A stretch of 64,000 nucleotides of DNA, from assembly GCA_937958185.1 (NCBI GenBank), contig CALFFN010000027.1:49186-113185 (forward strand), read 5' to 3'. The position numbers and the translations under genes are program-made. How positions within the stretch are numbered: position 1 is the first letter of the stretch; every line of letters starts with the position of its first letter. Positions 48,848 through 56,017 of this stretch are shown in pieces. Below the pieces are notes generated by a model. It did no database searches and was not told the origin of the DNA. It saw only the letters and a program-made list of their open reading frames with translations. This DNA is from an uncultured Neglectibacter sp. Lineage in GTDB: Bacteria > Bacillota > Clostridia > Oscillospirales > Acutalibacteraceae.

Positions 48848-49815
48848 TGGAAAAGCTGATCGTTTCCTCCTCCCCTCATTTTCACGGGAAAAGAACTACC
48901 CAGAACATCATGCTGGACGTGATCATCGGGCTTGCCCCTGCCATGATCGCCTCAGTGGTGATCTTCGGCTTCCGGGCGATGGTGCTGATCCTCACCTGCG
49001 TGGCAAGCTGTATTTTAAGCGAGTACCTTTCCCGGCGGGTGATGAAGCGCCCCCAGACCGTGGGGGACCTTTCCTGCGTGGTAACGGGCATTCTGCTGGC
49101 GCTGAACCTGCCTGTCTCCATTTCCCCGCTGATCGCCGTATTCGGCAGCGTGGTCGCCATTGTGGTGGTGAAGCAGATGTTCGGCGGCATCGGGCAGAAC
49201 TTTGTGAACCCTGCCCTTACCGCCCGCATTATTCTGATGAATTCCTTTCCCGCCCGCATGACACACTGGACGGCGGCGTTTGACTATTCCTCCCCTGCTG
49301 AACTCACCACCACCGCCACACCGCTGGTCTCCTTCTGGCAGAACGGCGGAGAGGGCGCGCCGACCTACCTGCAGCTGTTTTTAGGCGCTCACGGAGGCTG
49401 TCTGGGAGAGACCTGCGCGCTGGCGATCCTGCTTGGCGGGCTGTATCTGATAATTCGCAGGGTCATCAGCCCTGTGATCCCCGTCACCTATCTTGCCACC
49501 GCGGCGGCGCTTTCCGCCCTGCTTGGCAGGAACCCGCTGGTCGATCTGCTTTCCGGCGGGCTGATGCTGGGCGCGTTCTTCATGGCGACGGATTACACCA
49601 CCAGCCCGCTGTATTTCAAGGGACGGCTGGTTTTTGCCATTGGCTGCGGAATACTCACCATGCTCATTCGGGAGTTTGGCTCCCTGCCCGAGGGCGTTTC
49701 CTACTCCATCGTTTTGATGAATATTCTCACCCCCCTCATTGAGCGGGCATGCAGACCCAAGCCCTTTGGGGTCGGGAAGCCAAAAAAGGAAGGAAAGGCA
49801 GGTGGTACGCCGTGA
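48847..49815 (+). CDS. rnfD: Rnf complex subunit RnfD
   Basis: 322 residues from the ATG that overlaps the rnfC stop (TAATG). Membrane protein with about eight to nine helices. ALLGRNPLVD and SGGLMLGAFFMATDYTTSPL carry the RnfD flavinylation-type Thr region (MATDYTTSP), where FMN is attached through a phosphoester bond. It is part of the ion-pumping core. Confidence 0.95.
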   Translation: MEKLIVSSSPHFHGKRTTQNIMLDVIIGLAPAMIASVVIFGFRAMVLILTCVASCILSEYLSRRVMKRPQTVGDLSCVVTGILLALNLPVSISPLIAVFGSVVAIVVVKQMFGGIGQNFVNPALTARIILMNSFPARMTHWTAAFDYSSPAELTTTATPLVSFWQNGGEGAPTYLQLFLGAHGGCLGETCALAILLGGLYLIIRRVISPVIPVTYLATAAALSALLGRNPLVDLLSGGLMLGAFFMATDYTTSPLYFKGRLVFAIGCGILTMLIREFGSLPEGVSYSIVLMNILTPLIERACRPKPFGVGKPKKEGKAGGTP

Positions 49816-50384
49816 AAAGCCGCATAAAGGAAGTGCTGCTGCCCACCGCCGTGCTGACCCTGATCTGCGTGATCGTGGCGGCGGCGCTGGCGGGCACCAA
49901 CCTGCTGACGAAAGAAAAAATTGCCGAACAGGCGGAAAAAAAAGCCGGAGAGTCCCGGGCGCTGGTGCTGCCGGGAGCAAGCTATTTTGAAGAAGCCCCG
50001 GACGGCTCGCACTATATTGGATCAGCTTCGGAGGGCGGCGCTGCCATCGGCTACGTGTTTGAAGCCTCCGCCAAGGGCTACGGCGGGGACGTCAGCGTGA
50101 TGACGGGCATCAACACGGAGGGAAAGATCACCGGGGTGGTCATTTTGAGCCACGAAGAGACCCCGGGGCTGGGCGCAAACGCCGAAAAGGAGGACTTTCG
50201 CGCCCAGTTCCTGCAGGACGCACCGCCCCATGGGCTGGAGCTGGTAAAGTACCAGACCCCCGCCGCCGGGCAGGTGGAAGCCATCACCGGCGCTTCCATG
50301 ACCAGCGGCGCCGTAACTGACGCTGTGAATCAGGCGATCGAAAGCTATCAGAACACCTATGCTTCCGAGGGGGGGAATAACTGA
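49812..50384 (+). CDS. rnfG: Rnf complex subunit RnfG
   Basis: 190 residues from a GTG that overlaps the rnfD stop; AGGTGG upstream. One N-terminal membrane anchor (VLLPTAVLTLICVIVAAALAG) and an outside FMN-binding domain with the motif ITGASMTSGAVTDAV, where FMN is covalently joined to the Thr of SMTS. It passes electrons on the outer side of the membrane. Confidence 0.95.
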   Translation: MKSRIKEVLLPTAVLTLICVIVAAALAGTNLLTKEKIAEQAEKKAGESRALVLPGASYFEEAPDGSHYIGSASEGGAAIGYVFEASAKGYGGDVSVMTGINTEGKITGVVILSHEETPGLGANAEKEDFRAQFLQDAPPHGLELVKYQTPAAGQVEAITGASMTSGAVTDAVNQAIESYQNTYASEGGNN

Positions 50385-51082
50385 TGGGCGAAAAAAAGAG
50401 CCTGTGGAAGGAATTTTCCAAGGGCATTATCAGGGAGAACCCCGTCCTGCGGCTGGTGCTGGGCTGCTGCGCTACTCTGGCGGTGACCACCGCCGCCGGG
50501 AACGCCATCGGCATGGGGCTTGCCACCACCTTTGTGCTGGTGTGCTCCAACGCCGTGATCTCCCTTCTGCGCAATGTGATCCCCAATAAGGTGCGCATTC
50601 CCGCCTTTATCACCATTATCGCGGGCTTTGTCACGGTGGTGCAGCTTTTTATCAAAGCTTTTTCCCCCGCGCTGGACACAGCGCTGGGCGTGTACCTGCC
50701 CCTCATTGTGGTAAACTGTATCATTCTGGGCAGGGCGGAGATGTTCGCCAGTAAAAACAGAATGCTGCCCTCTGTTCTGGACGGGCTGGGCATGGGGGTG
50801 GGCTTCACCGCCGCCATGCTGTGCATGGGGATCATTCGGGAGCTGCTGGGCGCGGGCACGGTATTCGGGCTGCCCGTTCTCTCCGGCTTCATGGAGCCCA
50901 TCATCATCTTCCTGCTCCCTCCCGGCGGATTTTTCGTGTTCGGTATGCTGGTAGCGTTGGCAGGGAAGCTTTCCAAGAACGGCAAAGCCCCGGAAAGCGT
51001 GGGCTGTGGCGGCTGCCCATTAGCCGCTTCTTGCTCGATGAAGGATAAAAATGAACCCTGTGAAAAGGAGGCGGTAAAATAA
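50384..51082 (+). CDS. rnfE: Rnf complex subunit RnfE
   Basis: 232 residues, TGATG overlap with rnfG. Six membrane helices, including NPVLRLVLGCCATLAVTTAA and VYLPLIVVNCIILGRAEMFA; the latter with a Cys is the conserved RnfE/RnfA helix pair that holds a buried iron-sulphur site. The tail GCGGCPLAASCSMKD is an extra Cys-rich end seen in several clostridial RnfE proteins. Confidence 0.95.
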   Translation: MGEKKSLWKEFSKGIIRENPVLRLVLGCCATLAVTTAAGNAIGMGLATTFVLVCSNAVISLLRNVIPNKVRIPAFITIIAGFVTVVQLFIKAFSPALDTALGVYLPLIVVNCIILGRAEMFASKNRMLPSVLDGLGMGVGFTAAMLCMGIIRELLGAGTVFGLPVLSGFMEPIIIFLLPPGGFFVFGMLVALAGKLSKNGKAPESVGCGGCPLAASCSMKDKNEPCEKEAVK

Positions 51083-51699
51083 TGGACGGTCAAACCATCA
51101 AAAGCCTGGTCGCTATTTTCCTAGCCGCCATTCTTACAGAAAACTATGTGCTCAATAAATTTCTGGGGATATGCCCCTTTTTGGGGGTGTCCAAAAAGCT
51201 GAATACCGCCGTGGGCATGAGCTGCGCCGTCACCGTGGTGATGGTGATTTCCACGGCGGTGACCTGGCCGCTGTACACCTATCTGCTGGTGCCCAATGAC
51301 CTGGGGTATTTGCAGACCATCGTGTTCATTCTGGTCATTGCGGCGCTGGTGCAGCTGCTGGAAACGGTGCTGCGGAAGTACATGCCGCCGCTGTACAATT
51401 CCCTGGGCATTTACCTGCCCCTTATCACCACCAACTGCGCCGTGCTGGGCGTTACCATGCTGGTGCTGGAAAAAGGCGCCGCCGACCCCTCCTTTGGATA
51501 TGTGCAGTCCCTTGTCAACGCTTTCGGCTCCGGGATAGGCTTCCTGGTGGCGATGGTGCTGTTCGCCGGGGTCCGGGAGCGGCTGGAGGACTGCGACATT
51601 CCCGAATGCTTTCAGGGGCTGCCCATCACACTGGTGGCGGCGTCTCTGGTGGCGGTGTCCTTCCTGGGCTTCAACGGTCTGGTAGACAGGCTGCTGTAA
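51082..51699 (+). CDS. rnfA: Rnf complex subunit RnfA
   Basis: 205 residues, TAATG overlap with rnfE. Six helices; ILTENYVLNKFLGICPFLGV and GIYLPLITTNCAVLGVTMLV are the paired RnfA/NqrE signatures with conserved Cys. Homologous to RnfE and placed head-to-tail with it in the membrane. Confidence 0.95.
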   Translation: MDGQTIKSLVAIFLAAILTENYVLNKFLGICPFLGVSKKLNTAVGMSCAVTVVMVISTAVTWPLYTYLLVPNDLGYLQTIVFILVIAALVQLLETVLRKYMPPLYNSLGIYLPLITTNCAVLGVTMLVLEKGAADPSFGYVQSLVNAFGSGIGFLVAMVLFAGVRERLEDCDIPECFQGLPITLVAASLVAVSFLGFNGLVDRLL

Positions 51700-51793
51700 A
51701 GCTTCCCAAACGCTGTAAGAGGAACACGATAGAGAACAATGCGCTTTTTGCGGAAGCTTCTCTTAGGTCTGTTTTAGAAAAGGAGAGTACCCT

Positions 51794-52585
51794 ATGAATT
51801 TTATCACTCCCATTCTGATCGTCGGCATGATCGGCCTGCTTGCCGGCGTGGTGCTGGCGGTGGCGTCCATTGTGATGGCTGTGCCCAAGGACGAAACCGC
51901 CGAAGCGCTGGAAGAGCTGCTGCCCGGCGCGAACTGCGGCGCCTGCGGCTTTTCCGGCTGCTCCGGCTATGCCGCCGCCATGTCCAAGGGGGAAGCAAAG
52001 CCCGGGCTGTGCTCTCCCGGCGGCGAAGCGGTGGCAAAGCAGTGCGCCGAGCTTTTGGGCGCCGGGGACGTGCAGGTGGAATATAAAACCGCGTTGGTGC
52101 GCTGCATGGGCAGCTATGACAATACCACGGACAAGATGGTCTACGACGGCATCAGAAGCTGCTCCGCTTCCACCTTTCTGGCGGGCGGCGTCACCAGCTG
52201 CCACTACGGCTGCATGGGCATGGGGGACTGCGTCAATGCCTGCGAATACAGCGCTGTCACCGTGTGCAACGGCGTGGCGAAAATCGACCCCCAAAAATGC
52301 AGGGGCTGCTCCAAATGTGTGGAAGCCTGCCCCAAGGGCATGATAAGCTTTGTCCCGCTGAAAAAACAGGCGGTGGTTCGCTGCTCCAACTGCGATACGG
52401 GCAGGAACACCATGCAGGTGTGCAAGATCGGCTGTATCGGCTGCAAAAAATGCGAAAAGACCTGCGAATACGGCGCAATTTCCGTTCAGAATAACCTGGC
52501 GCAGGTGGACCCGGCAAAATGCACCGGCTGCGGCAAATGCGTGGAAGCCTGCCCTCGGCACGTGATCACGCTGCTGGAGCTGTAA
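51794..52585 (+). CDS. rnfB: Rnf complex subunit RnfB
   Basis: 263 residues, AAAAGGAG upstream, 94 bp after rnfA. An N-terminal membrane helix, then the Fe-S domain LLPGANCGACGFSGCSGYAA and three more ferredoxin-type groups (CRGCSKCVEACPKG, CIGCKKCEKTC, CTGCGKCVEACP). RnfB takes electrons from ferredoxin. The gap before this gene is the only real spacing in the operon, but no promoter or terminator stands out in it. Confidence 0.95.
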   Translation: MNFITPILIVGMIGLLAGVVLAVASIVMAVPKDETAEALEELLPGANCGACGFSGCSGYAAAMSKGEAKPGLCSPGGEAVAKQCAELLGAGDVQVEYKTALVRCMGSYDNTTDKMVYDGIRSCSASTFLAGGVTSCHYGCMGMGDCVNACEYSAVTVCNGVAKIDPQKCRGCSKCVEACPKGMISFVPLKKQAVVRCSNCDTGRNTMQVCKIGCIGCKKCEKTCEYGAISVQNNLAQVDPAKCTGCGKCVEACPRHVITLLEL

Positions 52586-52607
52586 CGGCAAAACAGGGGG
52601 ATATTTC

Positions 52608-53813
52608 GTGAGCAGAAAAAGGAAAGTGATAATCGCCATCTGCGCGGCGCTGTGCCTTATGGTCTTTGCGGCGCTTTTCGCGGTGTTCCGGGAGAAGCCA
52701 GCCCCGCCGGTCAACGCCAATATCGCGGTGGCTTCCGATCTACATTACATTGCCCCCGGGCTTACCGACCATGGGGAGTATTTTCAAAAGGTGCTGGAGC
52801 ATGGCGACGGCAAGACCATGGAATACTGCGAGGAGATCACCGACGCCTTTCTGGAGCAGGTGCTGGAGGAAGCCCCCGACGTGCTGATCCTTTCCGGCGA
52901 CCTGACCTTCAACGGCGCCCGGCAGAGCCATGAAGCCCTGGCGGAAAAGCTGAAACCCCTTCGGGACGCAGAGATCCCCGTGCTGGTCCTTCCCGGGAAC
53001 CACGATCTGCGAAACCAAAACGCCGCCAGCTTTCAGGGGGACAGCTACACCCTGGTGGACAGCATCGACAGCGGCGAATTTGCGGAAATTTACAGCGATT
53101 TCGGCTATAACGCCGCCCTCAGCCGGGACAGCGCTTCTTTGAGCTATGTGTTCCAGCTGACCCCGGAGCTGCGGGTGCTGCTGGTAGACGTGAACACAGC
53201 GGGCTCCGCCGGTATCGCGGCGGAAGAGACACTGCTCTGGGTGGAAAAGCAGTTAAAAGCGGCAAAGCGGGACGGCTGCCGGGTGCTGGCGGTGAGCCAC
53301 CAGAACCTGATCGCCCACAGTAAGCTGTTCGGCTTCGGCTATGTAATCGCCAACAGCTCCGCGTTGCAGGAGCTTTATGAGAAATATGGCGTGCTCTGCA
53401 ATCTCAGCGGGCATATGCACATTCAGCACACCTCGAAAAGCGAAGCCGGGCTGCGGGATATTGCCACCTCGTCCCTCCTCATGTACCCCCTGCAGTACGG
53501 TCGGCTCACCTTTTCCGGCAGGTCGGCCTCCTACCATGCCGTACAGGTGGAAACCCCCTATACCCAGTATGCTCACGACTACCACTGGCAGCATTGCTGT
53601 TCCCTGGCGGAGGAAGGCGGAGAAGCCGACGAGCTGGGCAGGTTTTTTGCCGAAGTGAACCTGGCATATTTTGCCGGGCACGTTACGGAGGAACTGTGGA
53701 ACGACGAGCCGTACGAAAAACTGAAAAGCACGGAAAACCGTTCCTCACAATATCTTACCAGCATTTACGAGGACGGGTTTCAAAATCATCAGGATTTTTC
53801 CTTTGATTTTTAA
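52608..53813 (+). CDS. Membrane-anchored calcineurin-like metallophosphoesterase
   Basis: 401 residues from a GTG (CAGGGGGATA upstream), 22 bp after rnfB. N-terminal anchor KVIIAICAALCLMVFAALFA. Phosphoesterase motifs: ASDLHYI (Asp-x-His), LSGDLTFNGARQSH (GD), LPGNHDLRNQN (GNHD), AVSHQN (His) and LSGHMHIQHT (GHxH). The dimetal site is therefore complete. It should cleave a phosphoester or nucleotide outside the membrane. It may be read through from rnf; its link with Rnf is not functional as far as one can see. Confidence 0.9.
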   Translation: MSRKRKVIIAICAALCLMVFAALFAVFREKPAPPVNANIAVASDLHYIAPGLTDHGEYFQKVLEHGDGKTMEYCEEITDAFLEQVLEEAPDVLILSGDLTFNGARQSHEALAEKLKPLRDAEIPVLVLPGNHDLRNQNAASFQGDSYTLVDSIDSGEFAEIYSDFGYNAALSRDSASLSYVFQLTPELRVLLVDVNTAGSAGIAAEETLLWVEKQLKAAKRDGCRVLAVSHQNLIAHSKLFGFGYVIANSSALQELYEKYGVLCNLSGHMHIQHTSKSEAGLRDIATSSLLMYPLQYGRLTFSGRSASYHAVQVETPYTQYAHDYHWQHCCSLAEEGGEADELGRFFAEVNLAYFAGHVTEELWNDEPYEKLKSTENRSSQYLTSIYEDGFQNHQDFSFDF

Positions 53814-53828
53814 TTCGCGCAAGCAATA

Positions 53829-53872
53829 CAAAACCGCCCGGTACGGAGGCTTCTCCCTATCGGGCGGTTTGC
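53829..53872. terminator. Hairpin terminator
   Basis: AAACCGCCCG...CGGGCGGTTT, 20-nt loop. It separates the phosphoesterase gene from the two-component pair. Confidence 0.6.
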
Positions 53873-53900
53873 CTTTTGAAGCACATTCCCGGCGTTTCGG

Positions 53901-53929
53901 TTGCAAAGCCGGGGCGTTTTTGCTATCAT
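53901..53929 (+). promoter_or_regulatory. Sigma-A promoter of the two-component operon
   Basis: TTGCAA, 17 bp, TATCAT, 28 bp before the start codon. Confidence 0.65.
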
Positions 53930-53957
53930 AAAGAAAATTGCGGAAAGGGGGCTTCTC

Positions 53958-54674
53958 ATGCGACGGATCGCCATTTGTGACGACGAGCAGGAGCAATCGG
54001 AGCTGCTGCGGGGATATGTGAAGGAGTGGAGCGCGCTGCGGGGCGAGCCTGTGGAAATACATCTGTTCCCCAGCGGGGAAGCCTTTCTGTTCGGGTGGGA
54101 GGAAGAAAAGCGCTGGGACGCGCTGCTGCTGGATATCCAGATGACCGGGATCAGCGGCATGGAGCTGGCGCGGCAGCTGCGGGCGGCGGGAGACAGGCTG
54201 CCCATTCTGTTCATCACCGGGGTGCCGGACTATGTGGAGGAGGGCTACGAGGTGGAAGCGCTCCATTACCTGAGAAAGCCCGTTGCCCGGGAAAAGCTGT
54301 TCTCCTGCCTGGACCGCGCTATGGAGCGCAGCGCGCGGGAAAGCGTCCTGCTTTTGACCACCGTTGACGGCGAAGAAGCCCGCTTCAGCCAGAAAGAGAT
54401 CGCCGTGCTGGAAGCAGCCGGGCACCGGGTGCTGCTCACCACGGCAGACGGGACGACGACAGAGGTAAAAAGCGGGTTCCGAGAGCTGCTGGGCGCCCTT
54501 GCGCCGGGAGAATTTGTGCAGTGCCACCGCTCTTACGTGGTGGGGCTGCGCCATGTGCAGAGGCTGCAAAAGGAGCAGCTCATTCTGGACAGCGGCGCGG
54601 CAGTGCCCATCAGCCGCAGGCTGTTTGCGGAGGTCAACGCCGCGTTTGTGCGCTTTTACAAGAATGACGCTTAG
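53958..54674 (+). CDS. LytTR-family response regulator (AgrA/ComE-like)
   Basis: 238 residues from the ATG at 53958 (GGAAAGGGGG upstream). Receiver domain: ICDDEQEQSELL (acidic pair), LLLDIQMTGISGMEL (phosphoacceptor Asp), FITGVPDYVEEGYEVEALHY (Thr/Tyr) and LRKPV (Lys). The LytTR domain follows, ending in FVQCHRSYVVGLRHVQRL and DSGAAVPISRRLF. Such regulators bind two 9-bp direct repeats 21-22 bp apart; a fitting pair lies at 55877-55906 upstream of the ABC exporters. It is encoded with the sensor kinase at 54690. Confidence 0.93.
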   Translation: MRRIAICDDEQEQSELLRGYVKEWSALRGEPVEIHLFPSGEAFLFGWEEEKRWDALLLDIQMTGISGMELARQLRAAGDRLPILFITGVPDYVEEGYEVEALHYLRKPVAREKLFSCLDRAMERSARESVLLLTTVDGEEARFSQKEIAVLEAAGHRVLLTTADGTTTEVKSGFRELLGALAPGEFVQCHRSYVVGLRHVQRLQKEQLILDSGAAVPISRRLFAEVNAAFVRFYKNDA

Positions 54675-54689
54675 GGAGGGGGATTTTCT

Positions 54690-55436
54690 ATGAAGCCTTG
54701 GCTCCTCATTGTTTTGACCGTCTGCGCGGCGGCGCTGCTGACTGCCGCCGTGCTTCTGACCCGCTTCTTGACCCTGCGCAGGACACAGCGGCAGGTGGAG
54801 CGGTTCCAGTCCGATCTGCTGTCCCGGCAGGTCGGCGAGGTGGAAAACCTTTATCAGCAAATTCGGGGAATGCGCCACGACCTGCGCAATCACGCCCAGA
54901 CCATGCGGGCGTATCTGGACTTGAAGCAGTATGGCGAACTGGACCGCTATTTGCAGACCCTCAGCGGCTCCTTTGAACAGGTGGACGAGGTGATCCGCAC
55001 CGGGAACGTCATGGCGGACGCCATTATCAACAGCAAGCTTTCGCTGGCAGGCTCCAAGGGGCTGAATATCAGCGCCAAGGCGACCGTGCCCAGGGAAAGC
55101 AGTATCCCGGACGTGCGCCTGTGCACGATCCTCGGCAATCTCCTGGACAACGCCATGGAAGCGTGCCTGCGGCTCCCGGACCCCAAAAGCGGGTTCCTCC
55201 GCCTGTACATCTCCCCCATGAAGGGGCAGCTCTACATTTCCGTGACGAACTCCGCCCCCGGCAAGGCCAAACAGGAAAACGGGAAATTCCTTTCCGCAAA
55301 GCCGGGCAGGGACGCCCACGCCCGCCACGGCTTCGGGCTTTCCCAGATCGACCGCGCCGCCAAGCTTTCCGGCGGCTATGTCAACCGCCAGCAGGAGGAA
55401 AACGTCTTTGCCACGGAAGTGATGCTGCCGCTCTAG
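54690..55436 (+). CDS. GHKL-type sensor histidine kinase (AgrC-like, short sensor)
   Basis: 248 residues, GGGAGGGGG before the ATG. A single N-terminal membrane helix (WLLIVLTVCAAALLTAAVLL) replaces the 6-7 helix sensor of AgrC, so the input may come from a partner protein. H-box RGMRHDLRNHAQTM, N-box LGNLLDNAMEAC and G-box HARHGFGLSQIDR are intact. The stop TAG at 55434-55436 is formed by the first bases of an inserted repeat, so the native C-terminus may have been slightly different. Confidence 0.9.
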   Translation: MKPWLLIVLTVCAAALLTAAVLLTRFLTLRRTQRQVERFQSDLLSRQVGEVENLYQQIRGMRHDLRNHAQTMRAYLDLKQYGELDRYLQTLSGSFEQVDEVIRTGNVMADAIINSKLSLAGSKGLNISAKATVPRESSIPDVRLCTILGNLLDNAMEACLRLPDPKSGFLRLYISPMKGQLYISVTNSAPGKAKQENGKFLSAKPGRDAHARHGFGLSQIDRAAKLSGGYVNRQQEENVFATEVMLPL

Positions 55437-55564
55437 ATGCTGGATTCTGGATACTAGATGCTGAATAAGGGCAAAAAAGTCCACAGCAACCAGCAGAATT
55501 TTTCTATTTTGATTTTCTGTCTTTTCCTTTAAGTCCTTTTCTGGTATCCGGCATTTAGTATCTA
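55434..55564. repeat. MITE-like element with about 25-bp terminal inverted repeats
   Basis: Left end TAGATGCTGGATTCTGGATA; right end, read inverted, TAGATACTAAATGCCGGATA; about 19 of 25 end positions agree. No coding capacity in 131 bp. The left end matches the minus-strand ends of the repeats at 1118-1226 and 20641-20748. Confidence 0.65.
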
Positions 55565-55588
55565 AGCAAATACTGCCAATCAAAAGGC

Positions 55589-55616
55589 TTGACATTTTTC
55601 TTAAATCGAATATAAT
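55589..55616 (+). promoter_or_regulatory. Consensus promoter of the antisense (antitoxin) RNA
   Basis: TTGACA, 16 bp, TATAAT: both boxes are perfect consensus. Nothing is encoded downstream on this strand; the transcript runs into the terminator at 55671. Confidence 0.75.
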
Positions 55617-55622
55617 CATAGT

Positions 55623-55705
55623 AGAAGCCTGCCGATAGACGGTCTGGCTCAGTGCAGTTTAATATCTTCTAAAAAACCGTCACTTGCCAGAGTGGCGGTT
55701 TTTGC
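55623..55705 (+). ncRNA. Candidate type I antitoxin RNA, about 80 nt
   Basis: Starts from the consensus promoter and ends at the shared hairpin AACCGTCACT-TGCCAG-AGTGGCGGTT followed by TTTTGC. It is complementary to the last codons and terminator of the peptide mRNA, the layout of RatA/TxpA- or fst-type systems. Confidence 0.6.
55671..55704. terminator. Bidirectional terminator shared by the two convergent RNAs
   Basis: AAAAAACCGTCACT...AGTGGCGGTTTTT. The stop codon of the small peptide lies inside the stem. Confidence 0.8.
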
Positions 55706-55763
55706 TATTTACCTTGACGGTTATGGTAAAACCAAAAACGTGAATCGTCAATGTAATCGGCAT
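55680..55763 (-). CDS. 27-aa hydrophobic peptide, candidate type I toxin
   Basis: ATG at 55761-55763 with an ideal ribosome site, AAAGGAGGTGAGGCATT. The peptide is MPITLTIHVFGFTITVKV followed by NSKNRHSGK: a run of beta-branched and aromatic residues and then a basic tail, as in small membrane-acting toxins. The stop lies in the terminator stem. Own promoter at 55828-55856. A consensus antisense promoter faces it. The product has no homologue I can name with certainty, although very similar tiny peptides occur in related clostridia. Confidence 0.65.
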   Translation of the reverse strand: MPITLTIHVFGFTITVKVNSKNRHSGK

Positions 55764-55827
55764 AATGCCTCACCTCCTTTCAGAGGTGTAGCCAGACCGC
55801 CTGTCATTTCAGCAGACTTCCAAATTG

Positions 55828-55856
55828 AATATAGCATAATTTGAAAAATTGTGCAA
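55828..55856 (-). promoter_or_regulatory. Sigma-A promoter of the 27-aa peptide
   Basis: Minus strand: TTGCAC, 17 bp, TATATT, giving a leader of about 58 nt. Confidence 0.7.
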
Positions 55857-55876
55857 CTTCTTATCGTATTCTATAT

Positions 55877-55944
55877 ACCATTGGTGCTTCAGAGAATACC
55901 ATTCGTGCAAAAATCCCCTTTTCTGGCGGAAAGGGGATTATATT
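55877..55944 (+). promoter_or_regulatory. LytTR-type direct repeats and promoter before the ABC exporters
   Basis: ACCATTGGT (55877-55885) and ACCATTCGT (55898-55906), 21 bp period with 12 bp between, the geometry of LytTR (AgrA/ComE) sites. Downstream is a perfect 10-bp inverted repeat AATCCCCTTT/AAAGGGGATT (55912-55939) in the place of a -35 box, and TATATT (55939-55944) as -10. Confidence 0.7.
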
Positions 55945-56017
55945 ATAGATAAGCGCTGAAGGTGCCCACCGAAATGATTGTCCCGCAATCATTCTGCGGT
56001 GAAAGGAGTGAATCGCT

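Noticed and set aside
53745..55619. Minus-strand open frame of 624 codons
   Set aside because: Shadow of the LytTR regulator and kinase genes, which have clear motifs on the plus strand.
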